Below are positions 35,463-44,321 of a stretch of 64,000 nt of DNA, in pieces; position 1 is the stretch's first letter, and each line of letters begins with the position of its first letter. The notes below the pieces were generated by a model. The model ran no database searches. It saw only the letters and a program-made list of their open reading frames with translations, and was not told the DNA's origin. This DNA comes from LMUY01 sp965199105. Its GTDB lineage: Bacteria > Pseudomonadota > Alphaproteobacteria > Acetobacterales > Acetobacteraceae. Where the stretch lies: positions 1,612,001 through 1,676,000 of the forward strand of contig CBDAQO010000002.1 of the NCBI GenBank assembly GCA_965199105.1. The letters are read 5' to 3'. Made by a program: the position numbers and the translations under genes.

Positions 35463-36845
35463 CTAACCCGCGCGCAACCCGCCAAACCCAGCTACCAGCT
35501 CCACCAGGTGCCCCAGCTCGTTCAACCGCAGCCCCGGCACCGCCACCACCTTGCCACCCCCCTGCGCCACCCGCCGCGGCAGGCAGGCCGCGCCAAACCC
35601 CAATTTCTGCGCCTCCTTCAGCCGCGCATCCGCCTGCGCCACCTGCCGCACCTCGCCCGACAGCCCCACCTCGCCGAAATACACCATCCCCGCATCCGTC
35701 GGCGTCTCCATCGCCGCCGACGCCAGCGCCGCCGCCACCGCCAAATCCGCCGCCGGCTCGCTCACCCGCAACCCGCCCGCCACGTTCAGGTAAACGTCGT
35801 GCGCCCCCAGCCGCAGCCCCGCCCGGCTATCCAGCACCGCCAGCAGCATCGAAAGCCGCCCGCCATCCCACCCCACCACCGAGCGCCGCGGCGACCCGCC
35901 CGCATTGGCCGCCAACAACGCCTGCACCTCCACCAGCACCGGCCGCGACCCCTCCAACCCGGCAAACACCGCCGACCCGGCGATATTCCCGCGCCGCTCC
36001 GCCAGGAACAGCGCCGACGGGTTCGCCACCTCCGCCAACCCCGCCTCCGTCATCGCGAACACCCCGATCTCGTCGGTCGCACCAAACCGGTTCTTCACCC
36101 CGCGCAGGATGCGGAACTGGTGCCCCCGATCGCCTTCGAAATACAGCACCGCATCCACCATGTGCTCCAACACCCGCGGCCCGGCGATCGCCCCGTCCTT
36201 CGTCACATGCCCCACCAGCACCAGCGCGAACCCCCGCTGCTTGGCCAGCCGGATCAGCTCGAACGAGCACGCCCGCACCTGGCTCACCGTGCCCGGCGCC
36301 GACTCGATGCTGTCCATCCACATCGTCTGGATCGAGTCGATCACCACCATCGCCGCCCCGCCCGCCGCCTCCAGCCCGGCCGCGATGTCGCGCACGTTGA
36401 TCGTCGCCGCCAGCTCCAGCCGCGCGTCCGCCAGCCCCAGCCGCCGCGCCCGCAGCCGCACCTGCTCCACCGACTCCTCGCCCGTAATGTAGAACACCCG
36501 CCGCCCAGACCGCGCCAGCATCGCCGCCGCCTGCAGCAGCAGCGTGGATTTGCCAATCCCAGGGTCACCCCCCACCAGCACCGCGCTCGCCGCCACCAGC
36601 CCCCCGCCCAACACCCGGTCCAGCTCGGCAATCCCGGTCTGCATCCGCGCCGGCGGAGCGCTGTCGCCTTCCAGCCCGACGAACTCCACCCGACCCGCCT
36701 TGCCCGCCTTGGCCGGCCCCGGCCGCGCCTCCACCACCTCCTCGGCGATGGTGTTCCACTCGCCACACCCCTCGCAGCGCCCCGCCCATTTGGGCCAGAC
36801 CGCGCCGCAGGATTGGCAAACATAACGGTGGGTCGGCTTGGCCAC
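35463..36845 (-). CDS. radA: DNA repair protein RadA
   Basis: 460-aa branch-migration helicase acting with RecA. N-terminal zinc finger C10-x2-C13-x10-C24-x2-C27; RecA-like ATPase with Walker A GGDPGIGKST and Walker B MVVIDSIQTMW; the RadA-specific KNRFG motif in RGVKNRFGATDEIG; C-terminal Lon-like domain with DVYLNVAGGLRV and EVGLSGEVRQV. GTG start at 36845; no strong ribosome-binding site. Divergent from the M29 peptidase gene. Confidence 0.95.
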   Translation of the reverse strand: MAKPTHRYVCQSCGAVWPKWAGRCEGCGEWNTIAEEVVEARPGPAKAGKAGRVEFVGLEGDSAPPARMQTGIAELDRVLGGGLVAASAVLVGGDPGIGKSTLLLQAAAMLARSGRRVFYITGEESVEQVRLRARRLGLADARLELAATINVRDIAAGLEAAGGAAMVVIDSIQTMWMDSIESAPGTVSQVRACSFELIRLAKQRGFALVLVGHVTKDGAIAGPRVLEHMVDAVLYFEGDRGHQFRILRGVKNRFGATDEIGVFAMTEAGLAEVANPSALFLAERRGNIAGSAVFAGLEGSRPVLVEVQALLAANAGGSPRRSVVGWDGGRLSMLLAVLDSRAGLRLGAHDVYLNVAGGLRVSEPAADLAVAAALASAAMETPTDAGMVYFGEVGLSGEVRQVAQADARLKEAQKLGFGAACLPRRVAQGGGKVVAVPGLRLNELGHLVELVAGFGGLRAG

Positions 36846-36972
36846 GCGGCGCGCTCGCTGCTAGGGTGAACCTCGGCCGTAAGGCAATCCCAGGCGCCGG
36901 GTCAACGCGCCCACGCTTGCCGCCAACTCTGCTACCCCCAACTCTGGCACGACCGAGCCCAGGAGCCCGCAG

Positions 36973-38220
36973 ATGGACAGCACGCCCCCCGCCACCACCC
37001 ACGAAGACCGGCTCGACCGCCTCGCCGAAATCGCCGTGCGCACCGGCCTCGGGCTCCAGCCGGGCCAGGAAGTGCTCATCACCGCCCCAATGGACTCGCT
37101 CCCCCTGGTGCGCCGCATCACCGAACACGCCTACCGCGCCGGCGCCACCCTGGTCACCACCCTGTTCTCCGACGACGCCATGTCGCTCGCCCGCTTCCAG
37201 CACGCCCCGGCCGACGCCTTCGACTACGCCCCCGCCTGGCTCTACGAAGGCATGGCCGCCGCCTACCGCCGCGGCGCCGCCCGCCTCGCCATCGCCGGCG
37301 AAAACCCGTCTTTGCTCGCCGGCCAGGACCCAGACCGCGTCAGCCGCGCCAACCGCGCCCGCTCCGCCGCCTACCGCCCCGCCATGGAGCTGATCACCAC
37401 CTTCGCCACCAACTGGAGCATCGTCCCCTTCGCCACCCCCGCCTGGGCCGCCACCATGTTCCCCGAACTGCCCCCGGCCGAAGCCATCGCCAAGCTGTGG
37501 CACGCCATCTTTGCCGCCTGCCGCATCGACACGCCCGACCCGGCCGCCGCCTGGAACGCCCACAACGCCAAGCTGCGCGCCCGCACCACGGCGCTCAACG
37601 CCAAGCAATACGCCGCCCTGCAATACCGCGGCCCCGGCACCGACCTGCGCATCGGCCTGTCCGAAGGCCACCTCTGGCTCGGCGGCTGCGAAACCGCCAA
37701 GAACGGCATCACCTGCAACCCCAACATGCCCACCGAAGAGGTCTTCACCACCCCCCACCGCGCCCAGGTAGACGGCCACGTCCGCAGCACCAAGCCGCTC
37801 TCCTACTCCGGCACCCTCATCCAAGACATCGCCGTCCGCTTCGAGGCCGGCCGCATCACCCAAGCCACCGCCAGCAGCGGCGAGCAGGTCCTGAACAAGG
37901 TGCTCGAAACCGACGACGGCGCCCGCCGCCTGGGCGAGGTCGCCCTGGTGCCGTTCTCCTCCCCCATCTCCGCCAGCGGCCTGCTCTTCTTCAACACCCT
38001 GTTCGACGAAAACGCCGCCAGCCACATCGCCATCGGCCAGGCCTACCGCACCTGCCTTACCGGCGGCACCGAGGCCAGCGACGACGAACTCGCCCGCCGC
38101 GGCGCCAACACCAGCCTCATCCACATCGACTGGATGATCGGCTCCAACGAGATCGACGTCGACGGCATCCTGCCCAACGGCCAATCCGAGCCCGTCATGC
38201 GCGCCGGCGAGTGGGCGTGA
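36973..38220 (+). CDS. Aminopeptidase, M29 (thermophilic aminopeptidase T) family
   Basis: 415-aa metallo-aminopeptidase. N-terminal RLAEIAVRTGLGLQPGQEVLI; middle region ETAKNGITCNPNMPTEEVFTT holds conserved metal-binding Glu residues, later SGTLIQDIAVRFEAGRI and HIAIGQAYRTCLTGG; C-terminal NTSLIHIDWMIGS contains His and Asp ligands. ATG 36973 has AGGAG eight bases upstream. Overlaps the next gene (GTGA), so peptide and nucleoside breakdown may be co-expressed for salvage. Confidence 0.9.
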   Translation: MDSTPPATTHEDRLDRLAEIAVRTGLGLQPGQEVLITAPMDSLPLVRRITEHAYRAGATLVTTLFSDDAMSLARFQHAPADAFDYAPAWLYEGMAAAYRRGAARLAIAGENPSLLAGQDPDRVSRANRARSAAYRPAMELITTFATNWSIVPFATPAWAATMFPELPPAEAIAKLWHAIFAACRIDTPDPAAAWNAHNAKLRARTTALNAKQYAALQYRGPGTDLRIGLSEGHLWLGGCETAKNGITCNPNMPTEEVFTTPHRAQVDGHVRSTKPLSYSGTLIQDIAVRFEAGRITQATASSGEQVLNKVLETDDGARRLGEVALVPFSSPISASGLLFFNTLFDENAASHIAIGQAYRTCLTGGTEASDDELARRGANTSLIHIDWMIGSNEIDVDGILPNGQSEPVMRAGEWA

Positions 38221-39140
38221 CCCCGCGACCCGTCATCATCGACTGCGACCCCGGCACCGACGACGCCATCGCGCTGTTCCTGGCCCTCGCCAGCCCCGAG
38301 CTGGACGTCCGCCTGGTAACCGTGGCCGGGGGCAACGCCGGCCTCGCCCACACCTTCCCCAACGCCCGCGCCATCGTGGGCCTCACCGGGCGCGCCGTGC
38401 CCGTGCTGGCCGGGGCGGAGCGGCCCTTGCTCGGCGCATTCACCGCCGCCCCGCACATCCATGGGGCGGACGGCATCAACGGTGTCGTGCTCCCGGAAGG
38501 ACCGCCCGCGCTGGCCGGCCTCGCAGCCGACGCGATCCGGGACGCGCTGCGCAGCGCCAGCCCCAACGAGATGACGCTGGTCGGCATCGGCCCGGCGACC
38601 AACTTGGCCCTCGCCCTGGCCTACGAGCCGGCCCTAGCCACCCGCGTGCGCGAGGTCGTGCTGATGACGGGCGCCTGGGGCGAGGGCAACGTCACCCCCG
38701 CCGCCGAATTCAACGCCTGGAGCGACCCGGAAGCGCTGGCGATGGTGCTGGCCTGCGGACGCCCGATCACCCTGGCCACGCTGGAACTGACGGCGCAGGC
38801 GCTCTGCACCCCGGCCCGGCTGGCCGCGATGGCGGGCGAGGGCGCCTGCGCCCGCGCCGCCGCGTCCATCATCGGCTCGGTCGCCATGTCGGACCGCCAC
38901 GGCGAACCCGGCGCCATTCAACACGACGCCTGCGCCGTCATGTGGCTCGTGTCGCCAGCCCTATTCAGCAGCCGCCCCGCTCACGCCGCCGTGGAACTCG
39001 CCACCGGCCTAACCCGGGGACGCACCGTCATCGACCGCTGGTCCCGCTCCGGCCACCCGCCCAACGTGCGCCTCTTAGAACGGCTGGACGCAGACGCCTT
39101 CTTCCACCTGCTACAAGAGCGGATCGCCACGCTGCCATGA
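38217..39140 (+). CDS. Nucleoside hydrolase
   Basis: 307-aa inosine-uridine-preferring nucleoside hydrolase family enzyme, splitting nucleosides to base and ribose. N-terminal Ca-binding cluster PVIIDCDPGTDDAIALFLA (DxDxxxDD), then VAGGNAGLAHTFPNA, LVGIGPATNLALAL and EFNAWSDPEALAMVL; IQHDACAVMWL carries the final Asp ligand. GTG start overlaps the M29 gene stop. Confidence 0.92.
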   Translation: MTPRPVIIDCDPGTDDAIALFLALASPELDVRLVTVAGGNAGLAHTFPNARAIVGLTGRAVPVLAGAERPLLGAFTAAPHIHGADGINGVVLPEGPPALAGLAADAIRDALRSASPNEMTLVGIGPATNLALALAYEPALATRVREVVLMTGAWGEGNVTPAAEFNAWSDPEALAMVLACGRPITLATLELTAQALCTPARLAAMAGEGACARAAASIIGSVAMSDRHGEPGAIQHDACAVMWLVSPALFSSRPAHAAVELATGLTRGRTVIDRWSRSGHPPNVRLLERLDADAFFHLLQERIATLP

Positions 39141-39177
39141 CCACCCTAAGGCGACCAACCCCGACGCCGACAACAAG

Positions 39178-39210
39178 CCCTCTCCCTCCGGGAGAGGGTT
39201 GGGTGAGGGG
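39178..39210 (+). repeat. GAGAGGG hairpin repeat, copy 6
   Basis: CCCTCTCCC-TCC-GGGAGAGGG followed by TTGGGTGAGGGG, between the convergent ends of the nucleoside hydrolase and old yellow enzyme genes; nearly identical to copy 1. Confidence 0.82.
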
Positions 39211-39257
39211 CCACCCCGACAGCTCCCTCAGCGCTTAATCCCCGCCAAACCCAGCGC

Positions 39258-40358
39258 CTAAGCCGCCTCCCGCGTCGCCGCCGGATAATCCGTATAGCCC
39301 TCCGCCCCACCACCATACCAATGCGTCTTGTCATCCGAAGGCGCCAGCGCCACCCCCGTCCGCAGCCGCTCCACCAGATCCGGGTTGGTGATGAACGGCC
39401 GCCCGAACGCCACCAAATCCACCCGCAACTTCGCCCGCATCTCCTCCGCCAGCGCCAGGTCGTAGTTGTTGTTCGCCATGTAGAGCCCGCTGAACAACCC
39501 GCGCAGCCGCCTGTAGTCGAACGGCGCGAAGTCCCGCGGCCCCTGCGTCGCCCCCTCAATGATATGCATGTAGCAAAGTCCCAACCGCTCGATCCCGGCC
39601 ACCACCGTCTCGTAGACCTTCTGCGCGTCCTCGAACCCGCTCATGTCGTTGGCCGGGCTCACCGGAGACAGCCGGATGCCCACCCGCTGGCCCCCGCCCC
39701 AAACCCCCGTCACCGCCATCGCCACCTCCAGCAGCAGCCGCACCCGGTTCGCCACCGAGCCGCCATACTGGTCGCTGCGCCGGTTGGTCAGCGGCCGCAG
39801 GAACTGCTCGAGCAGGTAGCCATTGGCGGCATGGATCTCCACCCCGTCGAACCCGGCCCGCTTGGCGCACTCCGCGGCGTGGCGATACTGCTCCACCACG
39901 CCCGCCAACTCCCCCGTTTCCAGCGCGCGCGGCGTCACCAGCGCCTGCATCCCGCTCTCGGTGAACGCCTGCCCCTCCGCCTTCACCGCCGACGCCGACA
40001 CCGGCAACCCGCCACCTGGCTGCAACGAGGGATGGCTGATCCGCCCGACATGCCAGAGCTGACAGAAAATCCGCCCACCCGCCCCATGCACCGCGTCGGT
40101 CACCAGCCGCCAGCCCGCCACCTGCTCCTCGGTGTAGATGCCCGGCGTAAACGCATATCCCTTGCCCTGCTGGCTGATGTTGGTCGCCTCGGACACGATC
40201 AGCCCAGCACTCGAGCGCTGCGCATAATACTCGCCGTTCAGCGCCCCCGGAACGTCCCCCTTGCCCGCCCGGCTCCGCGTCAGCGGCGCCATCACGATAC
40301 GGTTGTGCAGCACCAGGTCGCCGCCAAGCGTGACCGGTTGGAACAGATCAGTTGCCAT
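39258..40358 (-). CDS. nemA: Old yellow enzyme, N-ethylmaleimide reductase type
   Basis: 366-aa FMN-dependent alkene reductase. Motifs: LHNRIVMAPLTRSRAGKGDV, GRIFCQLWHVGRISHPSLQP, DGVEIHAANGYLLEQFLRP (substrate His-Asn pair), RSDQYGGSVANRVRLLLEV, and VAFGRPFITNPDLVERL. Likely reduces electrophilic enones or nitro compounds using NADPH. ATG with GAGG upstream. Last of three minus-strand genes with gaps of about ten bases. Confidence 0.92.
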   Translation of the reverse strand: MATDLFQPVTLGGDLVLHNRIVMAPLTRSRAGKGDVPGALNGEYYAQRSSAGLIVSEATNISQQGKGYAFTPGIYTEEQVAGWRLVTDAVHGAGGRIFCQLWHVGRISHPSLQPGGGLPVSASAVKAEGQAFTESGMQALVTPRALETGELAGVVEQYRHAAECAKRAGFDGVEIHAANGYLLEQFLRPLTNRRSDQYGGSVANRVRLLLEVAMAVTGVWGGGQRVGIRLSPVSPANDMSGFEDAQKVYETVVAGIERLGLCYMHIIEGATQGPRDFAPFDYRRLRGLFSGLYMANNNYDLALAEEMRAKLRVDLVAFGRPFITNPDLVERLRTGVALAPSDDKTHWYGGGAEGYTDYPAATREAA

Positions 40359-40367
40359 CGAAGAGCC

Positions 40368-41447
40368 TCAGTCGTTGGTTGGGTAGGACGCCATCAGCCG
40401 TCGCTGCAGCCGCCACAGCCGGTACATGGCGCGCAGCCCGCTCGGCCGCATCCCCCGCGCACGGTTGATCCGTCCGATCTCCCATGCCGCCCGGTAATGG
40501 CTGAACTGGGACGCATAGGCCTCCCGCAGCGTGCAACGCGCATCCCAAATATGCGTCGCCTCCGACCCGGCGCCGTTTACCTCGATGATGGTGAAACCCT
40601 GCCCCAGCTTCAGCGCCGCCTCCGACGCGTAGCGGATGTCCACCCGCCCGAAATGGAAGTTCGGGATCGCCCGGGCAATGCGGTCCACCCGCTCCGTCAG
40701 CGCTGGCGTCACCACGTCCGCCCCGTTCAGGAACACCGAGCCCTTGCAGTGATTGCCGGTGAACACCAGCGGCACCACCTCGCCCGCCGCCGGAACCTCC
40801 CCCAGCCGCGCCGCCAGCCGCCGCAGATACACCTGCGGCACCCGCCCGGCCCGTGGCTCCGCCCGCACCAGTTGCTCCAGCGTGGAGCGCCCGTTGCCCG
40901 TCACCGCCGGCTGCCGCTTCAGCGTGATCGACGTCAGCCGGCCACACGCCTCGTCGGGGTAGCGGATGTAGAACAGCCCAGCCTCGCCCGGCCCGGCCAC
41001 GTAGCGCTGCAGCAGCAGCGTCACGCCCGCCGGAAACTCCGCCACCGCCGCCCGCAACGCCGCCGCACTCGCCACCAGCCGAACCCCGGTGCCGTTGCAG
41101 CCGATGTCCGGCTTCAGCACCATCGGCCAGCCAAACCCGCTGCCCTCCGCCAGCGCCGCCGGGTCGTCCCGCCCAGCCACGAAGCTCGCATACGGCGCCA
41201 CCCAGTCCCGCGCCTCGCCGGTGATCTGGTCCAGGATTTCGATCTTGCTCTCGCCGCACAGCCCGCCGGTCTCGATCCCCGGGTTGGCCGCCGTCGGCAG
41301 GCTCATGTCGCCGTAGCGCAGCCCCAGCCAAATCCACTGCGCCACCACCGGCGCGTAGAACAGCCAGCCGGGCCAGAACTCGAACGGCGAGACCACCCGG
41401 TCCGGCGCCGCCCGCCTCGCCACCCGCGCGGCAACGCTCTGGCTCAC
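40368..41447 (-). CDS. ATP-grasp domain protein
   Basis: 359 aa. ATP-grasp features: MVLKPDIGCNGTGVRLV (Lys and Gly-rich nucleotide-binding region), TLLLQRYVAGPGEAGLFYIR, and IIEVNGAGSEATHIWD (metal-binding Glu/Asn). Similar to D-alanine ligase-like proteins but without their clear substrate motifs, so the ligated pair is unknown. N-terminal PGWLFYAPVVAQWIWLGLRY is hydrophobic and may be peripheral to the membrane. GTG start. Lies between DedA and the old yellow enzyme. Confidence 0.8.
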   Translation of the reverse strand: MSQSVAARVARRAAPDRVVSPFEFWPGWLFYAPVVAQWIWLGLRYGDMSLPTAANPGIETGGLCGESKIEILDQITGEARDWVAPYASFVAGRDDPAALAEGSGFGWPMVLKPDIGCNGTGVRLVASAAALRAAVAEFPAGVTLLLQRYVAGPGEAGLFYIRYPDEACGRLTSITLKRQPAVTGNGRSTLEQLVRAEPRAGRVPQVYLRRLAARLGEVPAAGEVVPLVFTGNHCKGSVFLNGADVVTPALTERVDRIARAIPNFHFGRVDIRYASEAALKLGQGFTIIEVNGAGSEATHIWDARCTLREAYASQFSHYRAAWEIGRINRARGMRPSGLRAMYRLWRLQRRLMASYPTND

Positions 41448-41457
41448 CGCGCTTGCG

Positions 41458-41985
41458 TCACGGGATGTGCATCGACTGGTCGGCCGACTGCAGCTTGGCG
41501 GCCAAGCGTCCCACCAGGATGATGGTGAGCGCGAACCCGGCCATCCCCACCCAGCGCCACTCGCCCAGATGCTCCGCCATCAACCGCCCGATCCGCAGCG
41601 ACACGCCGAACAGCAGCGTGGTCCAGATCAGCGTGGCCACGATCGCCGCCGCGGCAAAGCGGCGGAAGCTGGCGCCCAGGTAGCCGCACGCCGTGTAGGT
41701 CGGCAGCCGCGCCCCGGGCAGGAACCGGCTGATGAACACCACTGTGAACACATGGCTGCGGATCCACTTCTGGCTGTGCGCGAACCGCTGCGGCGGCGCC
41801 CACCGCTTGGCCCACGGGATCGACGACGCCAGCCGCCCCAACCCATACAGCCCCAGGTCGCCCAGGATGATGCCGAGATACAGCGCCACCAGCGCCACCA
41901 GCAGCGTCAACTCCCCCACCTGCACGTCCATCGCGGCAAGGATGGTCGCCGCGTCCTCCAACACGAACGTGCCAAGGACGACCAT
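41458..41985 (-). CDS. DedA/SNARE-associated family membrane protein
   Basis: 175 aa from ATG 41985; inner-membrane protein likely involved in lipid or proton-linked transport. Family features: VALYLGIILGDLGLYGLGRL (TM with GD motif), RSHVFTVVFISRFLPGARLP (conserved R-F-PG), and CGYLGASFRRFAAAAI. This start lacks a ribosome-binding site and cuts into the first hydrophobic region. The frame continues upstream without stops, and a CTG at 42060 sits seven bases after AGGAG, giving about 200 aa, the usual length. Confidence 0.85.
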   Translation of the reverse strand: MVVLGTFVLEDAATILAAMDVQVGELTLLVALVALYLGIILGDLGLYGLGRLASSIPWAKRWAPPQRFAHSQKWIRSHVFTVVFISRFLPGARLPTYTACGYLGASFRRFAAAAIVATLIWTTLLFGVSLRIGRLMAEHLGEWRWVGMAGFALTIILVGRLAAKLQSADQSMHIP

Positions 41986-42060
41986 CAGCCCTTGGACCGC
42001 CGGCTCATGCCCGGTTATGGTCAGCCAAGCCGGAAAGACGTGAGCCAGGTCGGGTGTCAG

Positions 42061-42405
42061 CGGAAAGCTCCTGTGGCGGCAGGCAGGGTGACGGACGCAA
42101 CGCCGCAGACGGTGGATCGGTTCGGACGGCGACTGGACTGCCCGGTCGAAGCAGTATGCGGCCGTTTTGGCACTCGATCAAACCACGCCTGCCACCCCGC
42201 ACCAAACCACGAAGCGTGACACGGCCGCCGCGCCACCACCGGTCGAGCACTCGTGATCCCCCCAACCACCATTACGCCGCGCCAAACCTGCCGCCCGGCA
42301 CATTTTGCCGCCCGCCTCGCCGCGACAAACCGCGGAAATCCGCCTCTCCCACCTGGTACGCCCCGTGCAATCAACCCTGGTATCAGATCGTTTGGAGCGA
42401 AGCCC
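42061..42405. other. Divergent intergenic region before the Ser/His-rich gene
   Basis: About 345 bases between the extended DedA start and the next plus-strand gene. It contains the sigma-54-type promoter at 42354-42369. I see no gene and no other clear element. Confidence 0.5.
42354..42369 (+). promoter_or_regulatory. Candidate sigma-54 promoter
   Basis: TGGTACGCCCCGTGCA matches the TGGCACG-N4-TTGCA consensus in 10 of 12 defined positions, with the obligatory GG and GC exactly ten bases apart. The ATG of the Ser/His-rich gene lies 37 bases downstream. Confidence 0.55.
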
Positions 42406-43035
42406 ATGAGTGGATCCATCAGCAGCAGCACCGCCCAAGTCAGCCCCCTCCACCACCATCACCACGGCGGCCACCACAGCCAGGCCACCAGCGGCGCCGA
42501 CAACGACGATCCGTTCGCCGCCATCACCGGCGCCACCAACGCCCAAGGCGCCAACGCCCAAGCCGTCCAGCCCACCACCGCCACCTCCAGCGCCTCCAGC
42601 AGTGACACCAGTGCGGCCGGCATCCAAAAATTCGCCACCGAACTGCAGTCCATCCTGCTCAGCGCCCAGTCCGGCCAGCCCAGCGCCGCCGGCACCACCG
42701 CCCAGAGCGCCACCGCCGCCTCTGACCCGGCGAGCGCCACCGACCCCACGCTTTCCAACGCAGCAGGCTCGGCCAGCGGCGTCGGCGGCAGCGCCAGCGG
42801 CGTCCGCCACCTCGCCGACCGTCTGCAGGAACTGCTCAGCAACAGCAACCTCCCCACCGGCGCCGCCGCCAGCACGCAAACGGCCACCGCGGCCAGCAGC
42901 GCGCAGCCCAGCACCAGCGCGGACCCGAACAGTCTGCAGAACGTGCTCGACCGCCTGCAGTCCACCCTGCAGCAGACCCTCGCCAACTACGGCAGCGCCG
43001 CCACGCCCTCGAGTAGCGCATTGCTGACCACCTGA
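42406..43035 (+). CDS. Ser/Ala-rich protein with a His cluster, unknown function
   Basis: 209 aa, unrecognised. N-terminus MSGSISSSTAQ followed by LHHHHHGGHHSQ (a likely metal-binding His cluster), then long Ser/Thr/Ala/Gln stretches interrupted by three amphipathic helices: IQKFATELQSILLSAQ, VRHLADRLQELLSNS and LQNVLDRLQSTLQQTLANYG. No signal peptide, no Cys, no membrane segment. ATG 42406 has GGAG eight bases upstream and a sigma-54-type promoter before it. It could be an exported or cell-surface protein or a metal-storage protein; neither is shown. Confidence 0.7.
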   Translation: MSGSISSSTAQVSPLHHHHHGGHHSQATSGADNDDPFAAITGATNAQGANAQAVQPTTATSSASSSDTSAAGIQKFATELQSILLSAQSGQPSAAGTTAQSATAASDPASATDPTLSNAAGSASGVGGSASGVRHLADRLQELLSNSNLPTGAAASTQTATAASSAQPSTSADPNSLQNVLDRLQSTLQQTLANYGSAATPSSSALLTT

Positions 43036-43102
43036 GCTGACCTTGCACCGGCTCCCCAGCTCGCGCGAGATGGTGCCAACCATCGAGAGAAGTTGGGGAG
43101 CC

Positions 43103-44077
43103 ATGCCTCAGGAAACCTCGTCCAAGCCCGTCCTGCTCGTCACTCGCCGCCTGCCGCCCGCCGTCCAAGCCCGCGCCAGCCGCGATTACGACGCCCGCCT
43201 CAACCCCGAGGACACCCCCCGCACCAGCGCGGACGTGGTGGCCCTGGCCGAGGGCGCCGACGCCGTGCTCTGCTGCCCGGCCGACACGCTGGACGCCGCC
43301 ACCATCGCCGCCTTGCCCGCTACCGTGCGCGCCATCGGCACCTTCAGCGTGGGCTTCGACCATATCGACGTCGCCGCCGCCCGCGCCCGCGGCATCACCG
43401 TCGTCAACACGCCGGACGTGCTCTCGCTCGCCACCGCCGAATGCGCCCTGCTGCTGCTGCTGGCCGCTGCCAGGCGGGCAGGGGAGGGCGAGCGCCTGGT
43501 CCGCTCCGGCCGCTGGACCGGCTGGGCCCCCACCCAACTGCTCGGCACCGGCGTCGTCGGCCGCGCGCTCGGCATCTTCGGCATGGGCCGCATCGGCGCC
43601 GAACTCGCCGGCCTCGCCCGCGGCCTCGGCATGACCGTGCACTACCGCGCCCTCGAGCGCCTGCCACCCGAGCAGGAGCGCGGCGCCATCTTCCACGAGC
43701 AGGACGACAGCTTCCTCGCCGCCAGCGAACTCCTCTCCCTCAACGCGCCCGGCGGCCCCGCCACCCTGCACTGGCTGAACGCCGAACGTATCGCCAAGCT
43801 CCCCCGCGGCGCCGTGGTCGCCAACACCGGCCGCGGCACCCTGGTCCACGACGAAGCCCTTATCGAGGCCCTGCGCAGCGGCCACCTGGCCGCCGCCGGC
43901 CTAGACGTCTTCGAAGGCGAGCCCGACCTCAACCCAGCCTACCGCACCCTGGAAAACGTCGTCCTCCTGCCACACCTCGGCAGCGCCACCACCGCCACCC
44001 GGGACGCCATGGGCGCCATGGTCCTAGACGGCATCGACGCCGCCCTCACCGGCCACCCCCCCACCAACAGCGTCTAG
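43103..44077 (+). CDS. D-2-hydroxyacid dehydrogenase (glyoxylate/hydroxypyruvate reductase type)
   Basis: 324-aa NAD(P)-dependent oxidoreductase. N-terminal substrate domain, SVGFDHIDVAAARARGITVV, TAECALLLLLAAARR, nucleotide-binding GIFGMGRIGAELAGLARG, and catalytic residues in VANTGRGTLVHDEALIEAL (Arg), GLDVFEGEPDLNP (Glu) and LLPHLGSAT (His). Likely reduces glyoxylate or hydroxypyruvate. ATG 43103 follows GGGGAG closely; an in-frame ATG upstream is possible. Its TAG stop is supplied by repeat copy C. Confidence 0.9.
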   Translation: MPQETSSKPVLLVTRRLPPAVQARASRDYDARLNPEDTPRTSADVVALAEGADAVLCCPADTLDAATIAALPATVRAIGTFSVGFDHIDVAAARARGITVVNTPDVLSLATAECALLLLLAAARRAGEGERLVRSGRWTGWAPTQLLGTGVVGRALGIFGMGRIGAELAGLARGLGMTVHYRALERLPPEQERGAIFHEQDDSFLAASELLSLNAPGGPATLHWLNAERIAKLPRGAVVANTGRGTLVHDEALIEALRSGHLAAAGLDVFEGEPDLNPAYRTLENVVLLPHLGSATTATRDAMGAMVLDGIDAALTGHPPTNSV

Positions 44078-44187
44078 AGCAGATCCCGATCAGACGGAAT
44101 CGTCTGATCGGGTGAAGATGCTCGCAAAACAGAGGGTTAGAGCGTGTGAAGTGAGCGGAAGCGAACGGAACATGCTCTAACCCCAAC
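44074..44187 (+). repeat. Copy C of the 114-bp hairpin element
   Basis: Identical to copy B (19542-19655) over 114 bases by direct reading, same orientation, starting with CTAGAG whose TAG ends the hydroxyacid dehydrogenase gene. Same 12-bp perfect stem and terminal inverted repeats. Confidence 0.92.
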
Positions 44188-44221
44188 CAGCTCCCACCCC
44201 ACCCGCTCCCCTGCCAAAAAG

Positions 44222-44256
44222 CTCTCTCCCGCTTGCGGGAAAGGTTGGGCGAGGGG
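44222..44256 (+). repeat. GAGAGGG hairpin repeat, copy 7 (variant)
   Basis: CTCTCTCCCGCTTGCGGGAAAGG followed by TTGGGCGAGGGG, 34 bases after repeat copy C. The same pair of elements follows the regulator gene at 19542-19722. Confidence 0.7.
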
Positions 44257-44321
44257 AAGCCTCACCACCAACACCCCCAACCCGCTTGAGCCCAACTCCC
44301 CCCAAGCGCTATACCCCCGCC

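Noticed and set aside
42005..42265. Minus-strand frame upstream of the Ser/His-rich gene as a separate gene
   Set aside because: No family similarity, no ribosome-binding site, and it overlaps the likely upstream extension of DedA.
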